DNA from: Rana temporaria
Lineage: Eukaryota > Chordata > Amphibia > Anura > Ranidae
Reading direction: 5' to 3'
Assembly: GCF_905171775.1 (NCBI RefSeq)
Contig: NC_053494.1
Coordinates: forward strand, 155,732,115-155,796,114
Length of the DNA stretch: 64,000 bases
This document shows positions 24,490-34,957 of the stretch, in pieces. A model generated the notes under the pieces. It saw only the letters and a program-made list of their open reading frames with translations. It made no database searches and was not told the DNA's origin. The first letter of the stretch is position 1. Every line of letters begins with the position of its first letter. A program made the position numbers and the translations under genes.

Positions 24490-24536
24490 TGTTAAAGTGG
24501 AATTTCCCTTTTAGTGTGAAGTTCCACTTTAACATT
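24490..24536. repeat. Short inverted repeat GTTAAAGTGGAA
   Basis: GTTAAAGTGGAA and TTCCACTTTAAC form a perfect 12-bp stem around a ~19-nt loop. It looks like the two ends of a MITE with almost no interior. Confidence 0.6.
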
Positions 24537-24705
24537 ACATTTAAGTTTGAAACAACCAACAATTAACTAACTGTTTGTACAAGCAGCACAGCTTCTACAG
24601 TGTATATACAGAAGCTTTCAGACAATCTGATGTGATCTTTGCTGGGTGCATTCAAATGGTTAATGCTTTAATTTAGCTGCAGGGAAACACAACAGCCCTA
24701 GGCAT

Positions 24706-25199
24706 TTAAAGTGGTATTAAACCCAAAAGCAAACATTATATTGCAGATGACCAATACTTAGATTGTTTCTTAGGCTTTCTTCTATTTTTATCTGGTGAAC
24801 TACCCAGTAAATCTGTTTTTCAAAAGAACAAGCTTTCTTTCAGATGCATCAGTTTACATGGATGATACAAAACCATTTAACCAGTTTTAAAAAAGGAAAT
24901 AAAAATGTTTTCTGTAACGGATTAAAGTGTGAGCTAGATTCAGTTTATTAGTGTAGTTAAATCTGCTAGCACATGCAACAATCCCCTTTCCAAAACTGAC
25001 AATTCTGCTGTGCCCCCCGTTCTTATTCATCCGGGGGGGGGGGGGGGGGGGCGCTCTAATACAGGAAGTGTGTTACTGGCCAGATCACCAGGTGAAAACA
25101 GAGGGGCAAAAGCCTAAAACAAGAAAACAAATGCAGCCACCACATCCAATGAATGGTAAGCTTTGATATATTGTATTTTTGGTTTTAATTCCGCTTTAA
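24706..25199. mobile_element. MITE with TTTAAAGTGG..AAACC ends
   Basis: Ends TTTAAAGTGGTATTAAACCC and GGTTTTAATTCCGCTTTAAA. Contains a G-run at 25033-25051. Non-coding. Its termini again read TTAAAGYGG as in several unrelated MITEs here. Confidence 0.65.
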
Positions 25200-25204
25200 A
25201 GATT

Positions 25205-26265
25205 AAATTTTTTTTTTTTTTTTTTTTTTTACTATACAGCAACATCATTTGCTATATACCCATGTCAAATGCTGCAAAATAGTTTTATCCAATGGAACCA
25301 TTACACAGTAACTTCAGTTCTGCCCGTGTCATATGCTAGGTACAGGTACACAGCATAAAGCCATATATCACTGAACTCTACAGGTGTCACACAAGTTCAG
25401 GGGCATGGAGGTGTAGCAGCCTAGTATTACCACACCACATCAATCTCATTTAATGCCATGCCCCCAATGTCAACCTCCACACTTTGAGATATCAAATATA
25501 CCGCTTCCTAATCTCTGGTATTCAAAGGATTTTCACTCATCATTCATGGCAGACATATAGCAAGGAGTTGAGAAGATATGTCAGGTTTTCTTCCCTCTTC
25601 CCTTAATACTATAAATAATGGAGTTTCCCAGGGTACTTATCCTTTTATAGCAAACACAGTGGTAAAATAAATTAAAGTCGGATGTCCTAATCAGTGCTGC
25701 AATCAACTTCTCTGTAGATGTCAAATGCTTATGTTGTTTACAGAGGGCTACCAGAGAAATAATGGGGCAGACGTTGCAGACTTCTTGTCGAAAATGTTAT
25801 TTACTAATTTACTAGGCCGTCTCTAGTTTTAGTACTTTTAAAGTTACTGAAAAAAGTATGTTGATCATGAAGTCAAAAGAGAACAGTCCTTATCTACTTG
25901 TTTGGGATCAGCATGACAGCCCAACAGCTGGCATTTTAAGAAGATTAGCAATGGCAGCCTCCAAGTTTCTCTTATTATAGGTTACCTAAAATCATCAACG
26001 ACTAGTTATTATACAGACAAAAATGTCAAACTGCTTGTTAAATATGAAGCATGATTTAACAATGCAATTATGAAAGTGTCCTTGACTGTCAGTGCAGAGA
26101 TCGCATAATAAAGCTACAGCCAGTGGTGACAGATTAAAAAAAACATTTCCACGTCCACCCAGATGTTCATTCTTAATAACACCTATTCATACATGAGAGG
26201 TGAGTAATTCAATCATGTGAAAGCAAACTGGTTATCATCGCAAAACACAACCATTACAGATTATA
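25205..26265. other. Non-genic stretch
   Basis: Begins with a T-run (about 25208-25230). No coding block or transposon end recognised. Confidence 0.4.
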
Positions 26266-26695
<430 letters not shown>

Positions 26696-26789
26696 CTTTA
26701 TTTTTTTAAATAAAAATCTTAAAGAATATCTTTAAGATCTTTATTAAAAAATAAAAAGATATAGATATATATATATATATATTACACAC

Positions 26790-27553
26790 ATAATTTTCCT
26801 TAATATCATTAAAGTATGTTCCTTTCATTACACTTTGTCACTGAATAATAAAAAAAAGTGATAATGAAAAAACACATATTAAACTGCACTGGAACTGAAA
26901 GCAATTAGGCATAACACAATGCAGATCTGATAACTTTACTTCCATCTTTTACATTACAAAAGAACTAAGCTACTAAATAAAATCTCCATTATAGAAGACT
27001 TTCAAAGTATAAACATTCCAATGCAGCACAAATGCAATGTATATAAAACATACTTCAACATCTTATTAAAATAATTAACCTTCTAATGATTGTATAATTC
27101 GATTCAAATCAGCTGATAATCACCCACTATGCACAAACTTTTTAGTTTCCAAAATCTCTGTACAAGTTTAAATACAACATTTGTTACATTGTTACAGATC
27201 AGTCTCATGGTAAACACTCTACATACAAGCAGAAAAAGATGAAGGATAACATGACAGAAGCTGTCAGCTCAGAAATATACGTCAACTAAAATGATATTTA
27301 TATTTTACATAAACAACCCAGTAAATCACTTAAAAAACAACTACGGTTGTTATTGGAACTTCAGATATAACAAAATCCTACTTTAAATTTTGAAACATAC
27401 CAAACCTGCATTTCACAGCTTTAACCTTTTTAAAAAACTAATCATATGCACACCAAAGCTTGCAACTTTACACTTTCAAAAAAGACAAAATATCCTTAAT
27501 GTTATGCAAAACTACCATCAGATCAGGCAATTTTCAGAGGTAAATTGTTACAT
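26790..27553. other. UBE2E3 intron 3 sequence, no feature seen
   Basis: Downstream of the 27556-27606 exon on the minus strand. AT-rich, apparently unique; no further UBE2E3 exon was recognised here or to the left edge of the window. Confidence 0.45.
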
Positions 27554-27555
27554 AC

Positions 27556-27606
27556 CTGCAGTTTGGAGGTGGATCAAGGGTTATTTCAGCTAACTCCTTC
27601 TGAATT
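27556..27606 (-). CDS. UBE2E3: UBE2E3 second coding exon (51 nt)
   Basis: Short internal exon of the ubiquitin-conjugating enzyme E2 E3, found by splice sites and homology. On the minus strand an acceptor (TTTCACTTACAG) is followed by A ATT CAG AAG..., encoding IQKELAEITLDPPPNC and the first two bases of Ser, then a donor AG|GTATG. The first base completes the Arg codon left open by the upstream exon (AG+A), so phase 2 is kept at both borders. These residues form the start of helix 1 of the conserved UBC fold, just after the N-terminal extension that marks the E2E family. The peptide is shared by E2E2 and E2E3, so the paralogue call rests on the upstream exon. The exons that should follow (with HCN and the catalytic Cys) were not found. 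Intron 2 upstream is 3.6 kb. Confidence 0.95.
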
Positions 27607-29800
27607 CTGTAAGTGAAATGAGAAGCGATTCAAACACTCTGCAGAATGAATCAGGGAATTACACTGCCCTCTACCATGATGTTGTTAAATGCAACGCTGG
27701 CTTTGCCTTCAGTAACGCTAACATGGCTGCTTCCTCTTTGTTCTCAGAGGCATAACCCAAATCCTACAACACAGGAACTTAGCAGCTGTATTCCAGGGGC
27801 TTCAATGCAGATATGCTGCCTACAAAGGCAGGAGGGTGAAAGAGGATTCTTTCAGCTCCCCAGAAAAGTAAAAATGGTTCGATTCCAAACACTCTTTGCT
27901 AGAGAGATTTCCTTTTTAAGCTAATATGCAAATGAGTCTGGAAGGGAGGAGGTGAACTCCAGCATTTTGACAATGACTTTAGACGAGTCTAACAGTGCTC
28001 TTAAGGAGCTGCAATTAACCGAATAAAAGCGAACTGTTTTCTATTTTTATTTTAGCTCTAAACATATTAAAAAGATTCCTATGCAATGCTGCAGCACTAA
28101 AAATCCAACATACAAAGTTAATACATTACAAAAAAGTTGTACAACTACTTTTTCCTCTGATATACAAAAAAATTTGATTATATTTTATACCAAAAAAACA
28201 GTACTAAATAAACTACTAGATTCTGATAAAGAAAACAATTTCCAACTTATTAAAATAATCAGTGGTGAACAAAATTCTACAGATTTATAGCAAGTACGAT
28301 CACTAAACAAACCCAAAGATGATCCTTGGATTAAAGTCACTTAAAACTATTTTGGAGACACTCTAAATAACAAACAAAAAAATAAAAATATGAGAAAGTA
28401 AAAGCACCTCACGACCTTACAATTTTCTTTAGCAATGCAGTCAAACCTTTCAAATAGAAAAAGCTCAGCTCTGATACATTCTGCCAAGATACAGTTTATA
28501 TAAAACCATGACATTCTTGCCAATACCTGAGCAGAAAAAACCCACAAATAAACACTCTAATAGAATTGGCCACGGCAAATCACAAAGATGTTTATGGTGC
28601 TATTCTACATGGAATAAAGCAAAAGCACTTTAGCCAACAGAAAATAACAGCAGTAGCAACACTAACTTTTGAAATTTATGGAAGTGGAAGAACAGATTCC
28701 TGCAAAGAAGCACAAATCTCAACGCATTTTCCTGGAACAAACTGAAAAAGCAGCAAATTAAATCAAACGCAGGCTGGCATACTTAAAGCACAAGATTGCT
28801 TGCAAAATACCTGAATTTTGCTTTTGCATTTAGTCATTACGATGCTTCCATAAAATAGGATTTCCTTGCACGTTTGGTGTATTTTAGGATGTCTGAACTA
28901 GCCAAGTGATAAATGCCGGGATTTACATGAGTAGCTTTGCCCAGGATAAGCAGAAGATAATAAAGGAGAAATACAAACTTACCCCTGTGCCTTCCACCTC
29001 AGTTTGTCAATACTGCAGCTAATAGTGTGCAAACACAAACCCCCTTTGTGCGATATTGCTTACTTATGACAATCAATAGTCTGAGGCTTGGTCAACAGGA
29101 AAAGGAAGGTTTCTAGTGGCTAGCTTCTATGTGGGAGAATGAGCTCATAACCTTAAATAGCATTTCTGTGGTTGCAGACTTGTGGAGAGAACATTAAAAT
29201 CACACACGTCCAGCAGAGGTTATAGATGGTTATAAATATTAGAGATTGAAAGCGGACACACGTTCTCCAACATGGATCAGGGAATGCTGCCATAAGGCCA
29301 ATTTTAGAACTCAGAAACACTGCCTGAATGATGCACGAAGGAACACATCTCTCAGGAGGCCTTGGCATAGAACTTTGAGCTTATATATGGTAGATAAGTC
29401 ATTTACCTGTCATACAGAAGATTTTCCAACTCTAACCAATAGTCACCACAGTATTCAGGGAATAATATACCATTAAAGAGTCGTTCTGATTCCACAGATG
29501 CCAAATCACTGGATTGGCTAAAAAGTAAAGGTCTTGGCACACTTTTGTTTGCCCAGGTCTAGTCTACTGTTTCCACAGTTATCAAAATTATGCTCATAGT
29601 ATCTATGGGCATAGAGAAAATAAGGGGTGATGGTTAAGAGAATCTTGAGGTACAGGTACAATGAAAGATCATGCAAAAGAGCACTTAGGATGTGAAAAGT
29701 GTAAAAACTCTGAACTGTTTATTACGTTAAACAAGTCAGAATAATTTAAGATTTGATGATTGGCTGCCATGCAATCACTGCAACCAAGTTTGCACTCTGT
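27607..29800. other. UBE2E3 intron 2, left part
   Basis: Unique-looking AT-rich intronic sequence without clear transposon ends or coding blocks. Confidence 0.5.
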
Positions 29801-29809
29801 TCTACTAGG

Positions 29810-29970
29810 ACATGGGTGCTCAACCTGTGGCCCTCCAGCTGTTGTAGAACTACAAGTCCCATGAGGCATTGCAAGTCACTGACAGTTACAAGCATAACTC
29901 CCAAAGGCAGGGGCATGATGGAAATTGTAGTTCTGCAACAGCTGAAGGGCCAAAGGTTGAGCACCCATGT
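29810..29970. mobile_element. hAT-type MITE in UBE2E3 intron 2 with ZNF143-like motifs
   Basis: Termini ACATGGGTGCTCAACC and GGTTGAGCACCCATGT are perfect inverted repeats; ACTAGG flanks both sides (29804-29809, 29971-29976). The arms include ACTACAAGTCCCATGAGGC followed by ATTGCAAG (29849-29875), and on the other side GGCATGATGGAAATTGTAGT (29912-29931), which is the same motif inverted. Both resemble the ZNF143/THAP11-type ACTACAA..TCCC site. 161 bp. Confidence 0.8.
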
Positions 29971-30185
29971 ACTAGGAGAACATGTAAATAAAAGCATGGG
30001 TGCTGCCATGTATGCCTTGTTTTTATTTTTATATTGTAGGCATCACAGTAAAAGGTAACACTACCTAGTGCAATAGTGCTCAGCCAGGATTCCACCAGAG
30101 GCTGGGGCTGACTGCCAGCATTATCAAGTTAGAGGTCATAGTCTTGGCCAGCTACAGACACAAATGATCTTTTTAGTTGTCTGTA

Positions 30186-30587
30186 AGGCCCCTTTCACAC
30201 GTGCAGACCTTATGTCTGCTTTTTCATCCATCTGTTTGCAGATGAAAAAGGGACATGCATTGGTCCCTATGTGATTACAGGTGTCAGCAGATGAACATCC
30301 ACTGACACCCGTAATCGTCCGCCTCCGCAAACATCCGATTTTGCGGACGGAAGAAAATCCTATTTTTTCTTCTGTCTGCAGAGCAGATCGAATGAGCACG
30401 GACATACGGTCCATGTTCATCCGCTCCCCCCATAGGGGAGAGAAAAGACAGGGCGGTCCCTGCACAGTGTGCAGAGACCGCCCTGTCATCCGCTGGCTCA
30501 GCGGGGATATACGGAACGATTCTCGCTGAGCTTACGGACATACGGAGGTGGATCATTACTGACCCTACCCGTGTGAAAGGAGCCCAA
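30186..30587. mobile_element. MITE with AAGGCCCCTTTCACACG ends
   Basis: Ends AAGGCCCCTTTCACACGTGC and CGTGTGAAAGGAGCCC. Shares GATCC/CGGAC-type blocks (CAGAGACCGCCCTGTC) with a fragment at 50290-50470. Non-coding, lies in UBE2E3 intron 2. Confidence 0.7.
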
Positions 30588-30797
30588 GGGTGGCATTTTT
30601 CCCACTGGCCACCAAAGTAAGGGGCATTTTTCCCACCGACTCCCAATTAATTGGTTTTAGCAGCAGGCCCCTGAGAACTGAAAATATATTTTGGGGCTCC
30701 TCTGGGTTAATAATGTTTGAGAAAGGTTGACCTTGTGAGGCACTGACCTAGACCAAAATCCCATCCGGTTTGTTCTCGGTGACCCAAAAGTCTGCAC

Positions 30798-31075
30798 CTT
30801 TAGGCTCCATGCACAATGGCTGAAAAATTGCTGCTTCTACAGGAGTTTGGGGTTTTGCCTGTAGAAGCAGCTCAATGTGATCTTATGTGCCCATGCACAT
30901 TAAGACGATTACAGGCATATTTTGAGCTCATCGTTTAAAAAGGCAGGGAAAAAAAAAAAACCTCTAAACTCTCCTAAAAGGTGTACAAAAATGCTCTATA
31001 TGAACAAGTTTTTTTTTTCTGCCAAGGGAACTTTAGTCACTTCTAAGCCCAGTGTGCATGGAGCAATGACAGTGC
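30798..31075. mobile_element. MITE with TTTAGGCTCCATGCACA ends
   Basis: Left end TTTAGGCTCCATGCACA; right end TGTGCATGGAGC. Both CATGCACA blocks recur internally. Intron 2 of UBE2E3, non-coding. Confidence 0.6.
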
Positions 31076-31220
31076 CCATATTTCTATTCTTACATGTGCA
31101 CTTAAAAGCTAAATGGCAATATGTTACTACTGCAAAAGGGGTCATCTTCATCCTGTGGGACTTGGCATCCGGCAGAATGGTTCTTTCACACATCCTTGGT
31201 CATCTCACTTGTTTGATTAC

Positions 31221-31447
31221 CTTTTAGCACTGGTAGACAGCTTTGCAGTGGTTTTACTGGACAATTTGGTATTTTTCTTCTGTTGAACTGCTGAAGGTTT
31301 CCTTTCCTCTTGCTCCTCTGGCTCGGGGGCTGGTGGGTCTCTCTGATCAGCATCCGAACTTCCACTGCTGGTACTAGGACTTTCATCATCTGACCTTTGC
31401 CGATCACTGGACATGTTGGTGGAAGTTACTCAGTCCTGATATAGAAC
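31221..31447 (-). CDS. UBE2E3: UBE2E3 first coding exon (E2 ubiquitin-conjugating enzyme E3)
   Basis: Encodes the N-terminal extension of UBE2E3, a class III E2 that takes ubiquitin from E1 and passes it to E3 ligases; the family protein is imported into the nucleus. ATG at 31414 opens MSSDRQRSDDESPSTSSGSS, then an acidic/proline stretch (QRDPPAPEPEEQEERK), a Lys/Ser/Thr-rich basic stretch and KLSTSAK, 64 codons plus two bases. This start peptide identifies the E3 paralogue rather than E2E1 or E2E2. The exon ends AAAAG|GTAATC (donor at 31220-31219). It begins after an acceptor TTCTTTTATTTATAG with 33 nt of 5' UTR (31415-31447). That UTR acceptor shows that at least one upstream non-coding exon exists, most likely in the CpG-rich block near 34.4 kb. 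The annotated span includes this UTR; the coding part is 31221-31414. Confidence 0.97.
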
Positions 31448-31949
31448 CTATAAATAAAAGAAAAATATCATCAAAACTTCAGTTAAGCATAATAACAGCA
31501 CAACCCAATGAAAGTAAAATATTTATATTCCATAAACAAACAACTTCTGTAGGAAAACTAAACACTCGCTATACTTGGTACATAAACCAGATTATGCCTT
31601 CAGAAGTTTTCTTGTCTGACTTTTCAAAGATCACTCAGTCAAAACAATCAGCAACCAATAATACGCCCCTTGAGTGATAGATAGCGTGTGCTCCAGATCA
31701 AAGAGCACACTCTTCACACCACAAGGAATCTCCGAAGCATTTTTGAAATTGTCGAAAAAAACATTTGACACGTGCTTTGGGATAAAAGAGATTCTTTTAC
31801 TTAGTTCTGAATTCCTGGCCTGCAAATATACGTGTGAACATCTGCAGGGGTAAGCAGAACTAATAACAGAAGTCAGCATTGTCTGGTAAATAGTTACACT
31901 AATGAGGCTCAGTGTTGGACTTCATCCCACTTTTCATCGCTTTTATTTA

Positions 31950-34060
31950 TTGGGGAGCAGCAGATCAATTAAGAGGAAGCTGTAGTTCTTTAATTAAGGA
32001 GGAACCAAAAGTCTCAGGGTGACCACTGCAGTTCTTCTACAGCTGGAAAGGACCACAAACTGCCCAGATCTGAACTACTAGAAGGGTTGGTAAACAAGGG
32101 TAGGCTGGGCTTTGTAGTTCCTCTGTAGGAATCAATGATTCCATGCATAAGGACCTGCTGCATAGGAAATATAGTTCCATTGTAGGTGGAGCATCAAACT
32201 GCCCACATCTCATCTACAACACATTGCCCTCAGGCTTGGCGGATTGGGATATGTAGTTCCTGTATGGTTGGCAGGTCATATAAAGAACACTGACAAGTCA
32301 GACAGGATAAGCTCAGATCTGATACAGATAGCTGACGGGGCTGGCTGGGATTTGTAGCTCTGAGGTTGCAGCTTGCCCACGGCTGATCTAGAAAGGCCCA
32401 TGTGGGACTCATGGTTCTACTTCAAGTTGGTTGGCAAGTCTCTGGTTGAAACCAAAAAGCCATCTGACAAGCAGGAGGGGATGGGACTTGTAGCCCACCC
32501 ATGGTTGGTGGGTACCTAACTGGTCAATCTATAAAGACAATTGACAAGGACTGGTCTTGGAGTCCCTCCACACCTGGCTCAGATCGGATACCAATGTCTT
32601 ACAGGGCAGACTGGGATCTGTAGCTCCCTGAAGCTGGAGTGTTGCAACTTTCCCACGGCTGATCTAGAAAGGCCAATGTAGGACTTGTAGTTGCTCAATG
32701 GTTAGCAGGCACCTATCAGGCCATGACCAATCTAGATATATAAACAGACAGACAGGACTGGATGGGACTTGTAGCCCACCTGAGGTTGATGGGTACCTAG
32801 TTGGCTATGGCCAATATATAAGGAGAGCTGACAAGCAGGACAGGATAGGACTTGTAGTCCTCCCTACACCTGGCCCAGATCTGATACAAATAACTCAAAG
32901 GGAAGGCTGGGATTAGTAGTTCACCAGAGCAGAAGGTTGGCAATTGCCCATTAATGACCCATGTAGGACCTGTAGTTCATCCACAGATGGCAGGCTCCTG
33001 GCTGGCCATGTCCATTTTATGAAGATTGGTGACAAACAGAACAAGATGGTCCCTCCACACCAGGTCCAGGTGGTGGACATGGCTGGATGGGACAATTTGC
33101 AAACCTTCCCCAGAGTAGAAGGTTTGCAAATTGCCCATAGCTGACCTAGGAAGACCCATGTAGGACATGTAGTTACTCCACAGTCCCTGGCTAGATTATG
33201 AAGATTGGCGACAAGGTGGGGCTTGTGGTCCCTTCACACCTGGTCCATATGATGGACATGGCTGGCTGGGATTTGTAGTTCTCCAGACAGGAAGGGCCAT
33301 AGAATGTCCACAGCCGACACAGGAAGGCCAGTGCGAGACGTGTAGTTCCTCCATGGTTGGCATGTTCCTAGTTGGCCATGGCCAATCTGTGATAAGGGAC
33401 AACAAGAAGGGACTTGTAGTCCCTCCTACCAGGCTCAAATGATGGATATGTCTGGCTGGGATTTTTAGCTCCCCCAGACCTAAAGGGCCATAGATTCCTG
33501 GGTCAGCCGTGGGCAAGGTTGGTGTGGGACGTGTGGTTCCTCCATAGCTGGCGGGTCCCTGGCCAATCTATGAAGATTGCTGACAAGCAGAACAAGATGG
33601 GACTTGTAGTGCCTCCCCACTAAACCCAGATGGGGATATGGTTGGCTGAGATTAGTAGTTCCCGAAACCTTAAGGGCCATAAACTGCCCGCGGCTGACTC
33701 AAGAAAGCCGGTGTGAGACTTAAAGTTCCTCCATGGCTGGCGGGTTCCTGGCTGGACATGACAGGTGACAAGCAGGACAGGCTGGTACTTGTAGTCCCCC
33801 CCCCCCCCACACACCAGGCCCTGATGGCAGATATGTCTGGCTGGGATTTGTAGTTCTCTAGATCTGAAGGGCCACAGATTAGTGGGACTTGTAGTTCCTC
33901 CACATGTGGTCCAATCCGGGATGTCCATTGGTGGGGTTGCTGTCTGGAGCAGCGGTGATGTTGCTCTGGGTTGCCATGGTCTGATGTCAACACTGGGATG
34001 TCTGGAACTTGTTGTTCCTCTCCAGATGGAGGGCCACAGGTTGCCCAGATGTGGAGAAGC
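31950..34060. repeat. Degenerate tandem array in UBE2E3 intron 1 (~190-bp unit)
   Basis: Blocks such as GGCTGGGATTTGTAGTTCTC, GGGACTTGTAGTCCCTCC, AAGGGCCA and GTTCCTCCATGG recur in a fixed order. In the right half, CTGGCTGGGATTT anchors fall at about 33260, 33449, 33643 and 33837, a period of about 190 bp; to the left the spacing is irregular. About 26 copies of a TGTAGT-type core are present, read as ACTACA on the UBE2E3 sense strand. Open frames across it are mutually inconsistent and not genes. Confidence 0.8.
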
Positions 34061-34259
34061 AGACACAGGTCCCAGACATGACTGGGGCCCCCGAGCAGGA
34101 TGTGGCCCTGGGATGGCTCCTATAGACAGGAGGGTCCCTCTGGGTGGGGGGCCGCAGTGTGGACAGGTGTGGGGGCCGGATGATTGTTGTGGGGGGGTCG
34201 GTTTGTTATGGTAGGAGGCACTCCAATATCAGCATGGTGTACCAAGTGATGCGTGAAGT

Positions 34260-34890
34260 CAGTCCCCCCCCCCCCCTCTGCTCTTCCTCCTCCTTCCTCC
34301 TCGCTTTTCTCCGGGGCTGAAAACAAGAACAAAGCTGGCTCTGCCCGAATCCCTCCCTCACCTCTCCGGTTACCTCAGGAGCGCTCTCCGTCCCTGTTCT
34401 CACGTCACTGGATGCTGTGCTGGGGAAGGGGGGATCCTGGAGACACCGAGCCGGGGGGGAAACGAGCAGGCTCCGGCCGGCTGCCGAACATTGAGAGTCG
34501 GAAGAAAGAAGAAGGAGGAGGGGGAGGAGGGAATGGGGAGCTGCCTGTAATACGCCCTTGACGGCTGCTGGTGGCGCTGACGAGCCCGGCGGTGGGTGGG
34601 GACAGCGGAGAAGGAGGCGGGGAAATGGGAGGCAGCGGCTGAGGGATAGCTGGAGGCAGCGCGAGCGAGCGAAGAAACTGCGAACACACTGAGGGGTTTC
34701 CGGAGAGACAAGCCCCGCCCACCAGCTTTTCCTATCCTGCCAAAACTCCGCCCTCCTGTCTCTTTTTCTCCCGGTGCTGGAAGCCCCGCCCCTTTTCTCC
34801 GCCGCAAAACGGTGAAGTCAGCAAGTTGCAGCGCGTGCTTGGAGCTGTGATCGGGGCGCGTGCTTCTCCTTCATGTTCAGCCGAGAGACC
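34260..34890 (-). promoter_or_regulatory. UBE2E3: CpG-rich promoter and putative non-coding exon 1 of UBE2E3
   Basis: GC-rich, CpG-dense block 2.8-3.4 kb upstream of the first coding exon, in contrast with AT-rich surroundings. Two GC boxes (GGGGCGGGG type on the minus strand) lie at 34713-34720 and 34783-34792. No TATA box is evident, as usual for CpG-island genes. Two good splice donors for exon 1 occur on the minus strand: CTGAG|GTAACC (exon end 34374) and GAGAG|GTGAGG (exon end 34362); which is used cannot be decided by eye. The transcription start is inferred, not seen. Confidence 0.65.
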
Positions 34891-34957
34891 AGAGCGCGCT
34901 TCCTCTTCCTCCTCCTCCGTGCTACACGAGGACAAAGAGTTCTGTGTTTATGTTTAT

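Noticed and set aside
33196..34066. Open frames of 66-148 codons with 'MEELHVSH'/'GGTTSP'-like repeats
   Set aside because: Frames through the degenerate intron-1 tandem array; inconsistent between units.
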